Positions 57,686-64,000 of a DNA stretch of 64,000 nucleotides are shown here, piece by piece. The DNA is from Pseudozyma flocculosa PF-1 (taxonomy: Eukaryota; Basidiomycota; Ustilaginomycetes; Ustilaginales; Ustilaginaceae): NCBI RefSeq assembly GCF_000417875.1, contig NW_006920885.1, forward strand, positions 522,692 through 586,691, written 5' to 3'. The translations under genes and the position numbers were made by a program. Position 1 is the stretch's first letter, and every line of letters begins with the position of its first letter. The notes under the pieces are model-generated. The model worked only from the letters and a program-made list of their open reading frames with translations. It was not told the DNA's origin and made no database searches.

Positions 57686-58576
57686 GGTGGCGCCTCTGCA
57701 GTGACACGGGCAAGGAAGGGCGCAGAGGGCAAAAGGGGAGCGGTCCGCTGCTGAGCACAAGTCGCGTTCCGGTGCGGTGCGGTTCTCGAAGGCTGTCCGC
57801 CGCAAGCAACTGGGGGGAGGACGGTGGGGATGAAGCAAAGAAGAAGAAGCAACCCGAGAACAACCACGGGTTGGCCCCGCCCTAGTCGCCGGCGACGCCC
57901 CCCCGTGCCGACCCTTCCAGGAAAAGAAGAAGCTCTGCTCGTCGTCGTGTGGAGGCAAAGGTCGAGCTCAGGCCACGGATCCAGCTCACTTGAGGCCACC
58001 TCTGAGCGGTCGACACCGTGCGTGGGTGCTCCGCAATCGTGCCCTTGACACGCTCGCGCATCTGCACAAAGTCACAGCTCCAGGCCCCCTTCCAGCGAAG
58101 GGCTGCGGGCGCCGCCGAGATGGACCCAAGCATCCTTCGGATTGAAGAACAAAGAACGGGGGACGAGGTTACGAGCACCGTGGCCCCGGACGTGGGCTTA
58201 GCCAGACTGGGTCCGCCTTTGACCCGGCCGCGACCTGGTTGGCTGGTGGGCTGGCTTGGCTCGTCTCTTGGCTGCTGCCTAGCCTCTTTTTTTTCGTCGT
58301 CGGCGCTTGCCCGAGCCCAGCTGGCTGGCCTGGCCGGGAATGCCAGGTGGCCCCACCGGGCAACGCCAGAGGCAGCAGGCTCGCACCTGCCTCCTGGCCG
58401 AGGCAAGGCCAGCCAGGGTCAATCCTCCTGCAGGGCAGCCGGATCAAGCAGAGCAGAGGCGGCAGGCGCGGTCAGAGTCACCCGCAAACCAGCCGGATGG
58501 CCGGGGCCGTCGTCGGTTGTCCCGTCGCTCGGCCTCGCCCTCTGGCCTCCTCCAACAAACATACGTACCTCCTGGC

Positions 58577-58612
<36 letters not shown>

Positions 58613-59015
58613 AACTCTTCCCCACTTCACCGTCACCGCCGCCGCCGCCGCCGCTGCTGCTGCCTGCTGCACAAGCCCCCGATCTCCACCTCGGAACCTG
58701 CAGGAGACGAGCGACCATCTTTGTGCTGCTGCTGCTCCTCTCTCTGCTGCCACAGCGAGCCGACTTCTCCTTCTTCGCTCGACGACCATCATCGACCGGG
58801 ATTGCTCCATCCGCCACCATCATCATCTTTACTCCGTCAATTCGTCTTAGCTCCTCCCCAATCGCCTTCGTAGCCGCGCGTCTGAGACGGGCCGTCTCCT
58901 ACCCGCTGTAGCCATCAAGGCACACTGGCCCCTTCTCCGCGTTCGTCGGAATCGCTCCGAGGGCCTCTGACCCGCCTGGCCCACTAGCCCGGCGCAGTCT
59001 GGCAAACGTCGAGGC
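57686..59015. other. Divergent upstream region, IMPACT / LRR-CCCH
   Basis: This 1.3 kb between outward-facing start codons contains GGCTGGCCTGGCC-type sequence (58318-58345), a GCTT microsatellite (58578-58612) and a CCG/CTG run (58638-58665). No gene is recognisable. Confidence 0.6.
58578..58612. repeat. (GCTT)n microsatellite
   Basis: Eight GCTT units in the leader region, about 400 bases upstream of the LRR-CCCH start codon. Confidence 0.9.
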
Positions 59016-62000
59016 ATGTCGGCTGCCGTCAAAGCTGCCCTCGCCGCCCGGCGGGCTGCCAACCGCTCCCGCTCCACCTCGCCCTCGAAACCGGCTCAGT
59101 CGAGTGATCAAGAGCCAAACCACCTCGGCTCACCCGCCAACCAACTAGACTCGGCCTTCATCAGCCCCTTTGGCTCCCCCAAGCCCCGCGGCAGGGCCCT
59201 CGGAACGAGCACCGCAAACAGCGGCGCCGACGCCGCTTCCGCCGACGCCGGCGACGTGATCCAGAAGCCCATCGAAGACATTGTCCGCAGCAGCGTCGAC
59301 AACGGTCGAGCCAACCTCGCATCGCGCTCGCCCGCCCTCACAGAGGTGCCCCATCTCCTCCTCACCCTCCTCTCCGACGAACCGCCGACGTGGTTCCAGC
59401 AGATCCCCGACGACGAGCGTGGGCCCTGGTACGCTCGCGAGGAGCTCCGCACGCTCCAGCTCGCCAACAACGACATCCAGCACGTCAGCCCCAGAATCTC
59501 CGAGTTCCCTCTGCTCAGCAGGCTCGAACTGCAGAACAACCGCATCGCCTCGATCCCAGACTCGTTCTTCCACCTCACCGCCCTGACCACCGTCAGCCTC
59601 GCCAACAACGGCCTCACCGCCGTCCCCACCTGCCTGCTGGCCATCGACACCCTCGTCACTCTCAACCTCGCCCGCAACAAGATCAGCAAGCTCTGGGATG
59701 ACGCCTCCGTCCTGCACGCTCGAGGCGAGCGCGAGCAGTGGGATCGTGACCAGGCTCGGGCCGACGACAGCGTGTGGTCCGGTCTCTCGGGTGGAAACAA
59801 GGGAAAAGCGGTCAAGCCGCTGGCAGGAGCCAGGGAGGCGCCCATGCATGGCCTCAAGTCCCTCGACCTGAGCAAAAACAAGCTCGACAATGCCGCGCTC
59901 GGGATCCCGGACCTCTCGCGCAGAAAGCATGCCGCCGCCTCTGCTGGCGGTGCTGCGTCGTCACCGGTGCGACTGCCGCCATCGCTTAAGAAGCTCGATC
60001 TAGGCCATAACGCCCTCCGCGGTCCGATCTCGATATTGGCCTTCGCAGGCCTGTCGCAGCTCGAAGACCTGAGCCTGCGAGGCAGCGGCATCGGCGACGA
60101 CGTCTTCCTGGCGCAGAATGACGAGAGCGCTGCTGCCACGCAGGCTTTCACGGCGTTGACGACCCTGGATCTCGGTGGATGCGAGCTCGACGATCTGAAC
60201 AGGCTGGAGGAGCTGTTCAGCTCCAAGCCAACCAAGCCAGCCGAGTCCGCTCTGATCGCCGATACCGTGGTCCAGCCTGGTGACCGGGAGGCAGAAGAAG
60301 ACCTCCGCGTTGCCAGCACGGGCGTTGCAGCCCACCAGCTCGTTCGGGTCGCGAACCGGCAATCACCGTCCGACCTAGACAGGATGGTGAAAAACAACGA
60401 TGGCGCCGTCCTCTGCCTCTTGCTCGATGGCAACCCGCTGCGTGAGGAGGCGCTCAAGCAGAAGAGAGGCATCCGAGCCTCTGCCTCGCCCGTCAAGCGT
60501 GCCAACCCTTCGGCGCCCCCCAACGACGCGACTGCGGCTCTCCAAGCACAGGACCCAGCGATCGCCGCCGTCAGCCGCACCTCGAGTCCTGCGATGCCAT
60601 CGATGCCGGGGACGCCGTCGCGTGGGGTCGCCGATGGCGCCGACGCCGGGACCTCTGCCGAGCCAGATGCCGGCCCTGGCGCAGGTGGCGAGAACATTCT
60701 CCACCAGTTCCTCCGCGGCCGCTCGACGCCTCGACGGGTGCCCGATGGCATCAACAAGACCGGCCTTAGCGACTGGGACGGAGAGGCGAGCCCAGTCCGT
60801 CCCAGCCGAGGCTCCAAGGATCGCGGTACGTCTCAGCAGCGGTCCAACTCGGACGAGGCCGCGGACAAAGACCCAGGCAGCGCTCTGGCGACCGCCAAGC
60901 TCAGCACCAAGAAGAAGGAGGCTCTCGGGCAGGTGCCCTGCAAATTCTTCCGCAGCAACGGCTGCTCGGCCGGCAGCTCCTGCCCGTTTGCCCACACGCT
61001 GCCCGGCGATGGCCAGCAGAAGGCGACGTGTCAGTGGTTCCTGAAGGGGAGCTGCCGCTTCGGACACAAGTGCGCGCTGGCCCACGTGCTGCCAGGACAA
61101 CCGATGAGCGTTAGTCTCCCTCTTTGCGTCTGACTGATGGCCCTTGCTGCCTCTGCCGGCAGCGTGATGGTTGCGGTTGCTGCGCTCGCTCCCCTCGTCC
61201 CAACGGCCGCCACATTCTCCGGGCCATCTTGTGGTCGCAGACCTGTCAGCTGACTCCGTTTCCTCGCTCCGCTTTTTGCTCCGCGCTGCTATTTCCTGGA
61301 CTGCTGCAGATGGATCGCAAAAATAAAAGAGCAGCGCAGCATGGACAGCCGCTGCCGCAAGCGCCGACGCAGACGGTTCAGCCAACTAGCGCCAGCAGCG
61401 GATCGCAGCAGGCCTCAAACAGGGCGCAGCAGAATGGCCTCGCCCAGCATCCAATTCCCTCTCAGCTGCAGACTTCCCGTCAGCAGATGTCAGACCCTCA
61501 GCAGCCTCACTCCCAATTCTCGCAGCAGCAGCCGACCTCATCTCCTTCCTACCTCCAGCAGCAGCACCACACGCCCCAGCCTCCGGGTCAGCGGCAGTCG
61601 TACCAGCAGCAGCCAACGATGCTGTCGGATGCGGCGCGCCAGCAAGTGCACTCGTTCAGCGGGCGAGACCACGAGCTGCCGTTTGGCTTACCCGACGACC
61701 TGCAAGCCGTCTCGCCACCGCCAAACAGTGCAACCCGTTCCCTTCTAGACACGCTCAACGGACCGACTGCGGAGCGCAGCAAAGAGGCTCTTGTCACGCC
61801 GCAGCACCGTGCGAACCTTCTGAGCGAGCTCAACAACGCCGGATCGCTCAGCTCCTCGCAAAGACCGCTGGCCGTTCCAGGCACCACGGCGTCCTCAAGC
61901 TTTGGCGCCGCGCACCCAGGTCATGGCGGCCTGAGCCTCGGCAGCCCGCCCGCAGCTAGGGCTTTCGGCACAAGCCCGTTCAGTCACCCAGGGGGACACG

Positions 62001-63211
62001 GTCTCTTCTTCAGCGGCAGCCAGGACTCGGAAGGGGGTGCTGGCCCCTTTGCGCGGACCGGGCGCGATGCAATGTTCGGGGCGCGCAGCATGGGCCGGAT
62101 CGACGACGCTGGCACCAAGGCCAAGTGGTGGAGCAGCCTTGGCGGCGCCGGGCCAAAGGAGGAAGAAGACGATGACGTTGACAACGACGGCACCGGAGCC
62201 GAAGACTTCCTACCGTCGAGCCTATCGGACCTCCTCACCCCTGCCGAGCTGGAGCGGCGGCGTCGCAACTCGCAAATGTCGACCTCGCTTGGCGCTGGTG
62301 CCAGGGAGGGTCGGGTCATGCCGCAGAGCCTCCCGGCCCAGGCCGGCGTTGTGCTGGGTAGCAGCTTCAATGAGGCTGGCCTTGGCTACGGGCGGCGTGC
62401 CATTGGGGCTGAGCGAGGCCCTCGCGATCCCGCCAGGACCGGCAACATTTCCACCGGCTTCCTTCAGCGAAGTCAGGGCGATGTGGACGATGTGCATGGT
62501 CCTCGGCCGCCCGGCGAGCGTCGCTTCTCTTCTGGACTCGACGGCATCGCGCTGAACGAAGGTGCGGTGGCTTCGAGCCCGGGACGCGCGGCACTCCACG
62601 CACCCGGGCAGAGCCTGCCGCAGGGCCTGGCCGCAGGGCTGAGCCGGCTTCACCTGGCGGCCGGCCGTACTCCCGATCAGGGCAACCTTGGCGTCGGAAG
62701 CGGCAGTAACATCGGCCACCTTTCCGCTAACGCTGCTGGATCTGCATCGCAGCATGCGCAGCCCGGTAACCCTCGGAACCTGGGAGCCCATCTCAACGGC
62801 GACTACGAGCTTGGCCCGACCGCTCCATCATCGGTTCTCCCTCACCGCAGCCCGCTCGGCATGGCCATTGGCAGTGGCAGCGGGCGGCTCAGCGGCGCCT
62901 TTGGCTCCCCGGGCACCATCGGGTCTGGCGCTCATTTCTCGCCGTCGTCGTTTGGCGCCCAGCGCCGCACATTTGGCGGCGAGCCCGCGTCGATGGAGAG
63001 CGACAGCGCAAAGCACCAGCACGCCGTTGGCGCGGGTTCCGGCGTATCTGTTGCCATCGGGACCGGAGCCGGGCCCGGTCGGCCGCATCAGCATCCCGGC
63101 ATGCAGCGCCTGCGCCCGTCGTCGTCGAGCATCACGCCGCACAGCCCGCTCACACTGCCAGAGTTCACCCACGAGGAGGTCGAGGAGGAGGCCATCTTCG
63201 AGCTCGAATGA
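59016..63211 (+). CDS. Leucine-rich repeat plus tandem CCCH zinc-finger protein
   Basis: Two exons, 59016-61109 and 61310-63211 (200-nt intron, GTTAGT donor, phase 0), encode 1331 residues. The N-terminus is MSAAVKAALAARRAANRSRS. Leucine-rich repeats fill about residues 140-230 (LRTLQLANNDIQHVSPRISE, LSRLELQNNRIASIPDSFF, VSLANNGLTAVP) and continue in isolated units to about 410 (LKSLDLSKNKLDN, LKKLDLGHNALRG). Two CCCH fingers of the form C-x7-C-x5-C-x3-H follow at about 641-690 (CKFFRSNGCSAGSSCPFAH and CQWFLKGSCRFGHKCALAH), like the fungal Lee1-type pair. Exon 2 begins MDRKNKRAAQHGQ, then a Gln-rich stretch (about 720-810) and a disordered Gly/Ser-rich tail ending EEVEEEAIFELE. CCCH pairs typically bind RNA; the LRR part may bind proteins. 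Two genes read as one is the main alternative, but the frame is open throughout exon 1. Confidence 0.85.
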
Positions 63212-63617
63212 GGTCCTGCCGTCGAGGCAGTGCCCGCCGCCCGCGCCGCCAAAATTGCACTACGCGCGACTTTGCTGCTGTCCATGCTGCTCAGCTTGAC
63301 TCTCTCATTGCGATCCCTCTCACGTTCTCTCCCAGCCTTCCCAATCCCCCCTGTCTCCGCACCCCCATCCCTCGTACAAAACGCAACCCTCGACCCCCTG
63401 CGCAGCTTCTAGACACGCATACTCGAAATGCATCCGGGCTTGTCCTGGAAAAAATAAAAAGAGGGAATGAGAGAGGCTGTTTGCCAGCCTCTCCATCGAC
63501 CCCCAATCGAAATTGCAGCCCATCATAGATGCCGAGCGGATCTTACACCATCCTTGTGTCACGCGGTGTGCGGCGGGAGGCTCGTCGATGCGGCGTGGCG
63601 TGTCGGCCAGGATGCGC
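63212..63617. other. Spacer between convergent genes
   Basis: These 406 bases lie between two 3' ends and contain a CT-rich run (63297-63345). AATAAAAAG at about 63453 could be a polyadenylation element of the LRR-CCCH gene. No gene is seen. Confidence 0.55.
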
Positions 63618-63792
63618 CTAGGCTGACCTCCTCACCCGCGCCACCTCGTCGCGCACCTGCTGACTAATGTAGAGATCCTCGGCCAGGTCCTCGAACGGCG
63701 TGTCGCTACCGCCCAGCGAAAAGGCGGCGAGGTCATTGTGGGTGAACTTGTGAGCGGTGCGAAGGTAGACTTCGTCGATGAGGAATTGGGCG
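63618..63792 (-). CDS. 3' terminal exon of a gene leaving the window
   Basis: On the minus strand a terminal exon reads AQFLIDEVYLRTAHKFTHND, then LAAFSLGGSDTPFEDLAEDL, then YISQQVRDEVARVRRSA and a TAG stop at 63618-63620. It has an acceptor AG at 63794-63793 and starts in phase 2. The sequence looks conserved (helical and acidic), but I cannot name the family from 57 residues. Upstream exons must lie in the remaining about 200 bases or beyond the right edge. Confidence 0.55.
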
Positions 63793-64000
63793 CTGTTCGG
63801 AGGCGAAGAGCAAGCAGATCCGATGGCATGGGAGATGAGGTGGGATCAAGTCGTGCTTCAGCATCGTTCGCCGCCTCGTGTGCTCGGAGTTGCAGAGCGG
63901 TGCAGTGGAGACGGAGGAGGGGGAGGGGGGGGGCGGGGGGGGGGGGGGGGGGGGTAGGGGGGTCGGTCGGCGACGTCGACGGTGACGTGTCGCGCGTCGG
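63793..64000. other. Right edge with poly-G run
   Basis: This should be an intron and preceding exon of the minus-strand gene. It contains G-rich purine sequence followed by a nearly unbroken G run (about 63921-63953) that may be a hard-to-sequence or mis-assembled homopolymer. Confidence 0.5.
63921..63953. repeat. Poly-G homopolymer
   Basis: About 33 bases are G except for one C and a terminal T break. On the minus strand it would be a C-tract in the presumed last intron of the edge gene. Confidence 0.85.

Overview
The window is nuclear DNA of a basidiomycete fungus, most likely a smut relative (Ustilaginomycotina). The composition is very GC-rich, genes are protein coding, and introns are short (about 70-170 nt) with GTGAGT-type donors. 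The gene set is eukaryotic housekeeping: SAGA, SWI/SNF, Smc5/6, HOPS, PP2A and ribosomal protein uS3. GC-rich microsatellites and long disordered Ser/Pro/Gln/Ala tracts are common in both proteins and spacers. Nothing looks prokaryotic, viral or transposon-derived. The lineage is an inference from style and protein similarity.

Layout, left to right: VPS39/VAM6 HOPS subunit (+); an unrecognised 682-residue protein (+); glutamate-cysteine ligase regulatory subunit (+, 3 exons); a very large arrestin-domain/coiled-coil protein (-); ADA3/NGG1 of SAGA (+); an unrecognised serine-rich protein (+); REV3, catalytic subunit of DNA polymerase zeta (-); PP2A scaffold A subunit (+, 3 exons); acyl-CoA-binding protein (-, 4 exons); a SWP73/BAF60-type SWI/SNF subunit (+, 3 exons); a MEMO family protein (-, 8 exons); ribosomal protein uS3 (+, 2 exons); an STM1-like ribosome-associated protein cut by a 493-N gap (+); NSE3/MAGE (+, 4 exons); a bacterial-type citrate synthase with a peroxisomal C-terminus (+); an unrecognised GR-rich protein (-); an IMPACT/YIH1 RWD protein (-, 3 exons); an LRR plus CCCH zinc-finger protein (+, 2 exons); and the 3' end of a gene leaving the right edge (-).

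The genes do not form one pathway or a biosynthetic cluster. Recurrent themes are chromatin and transcription (ADA3, SWP73), genome stability (REV3, NSE3) and translation (uS3, STM1, IMPACT). Six head-to-head pairs share upstream regions: arrestin/ADA3, REV3/PP2A-A, ACBP/SWP73, MEMO/uS3, IMPACT/LRR-CCCH, and the GR-rich protein with the opposite-strand area around it more weakly. Exon boundaries were worked out by eye from GT/AG sites, reading-frame phase and recognisable family motifs. For GCL regulatory subunit, arrestin, ADA3, PP2A-A, ACBP, SWP73, MEMO, uS3, NSE3, IMPACT and LRR-CCCH the phases close exactly.

The items I find most worth a second look are the LRR-CCCH fusion; the GltA-type citrate synthase ending in SRL, with a 21-bp minisatellite in its leader; the two unrecognised proteins at 6345-8393 and 54836-55861; and the assembly gap that falls in the RGG end of the STM1-like gene. 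I did not find a convincing new multi-gene system.
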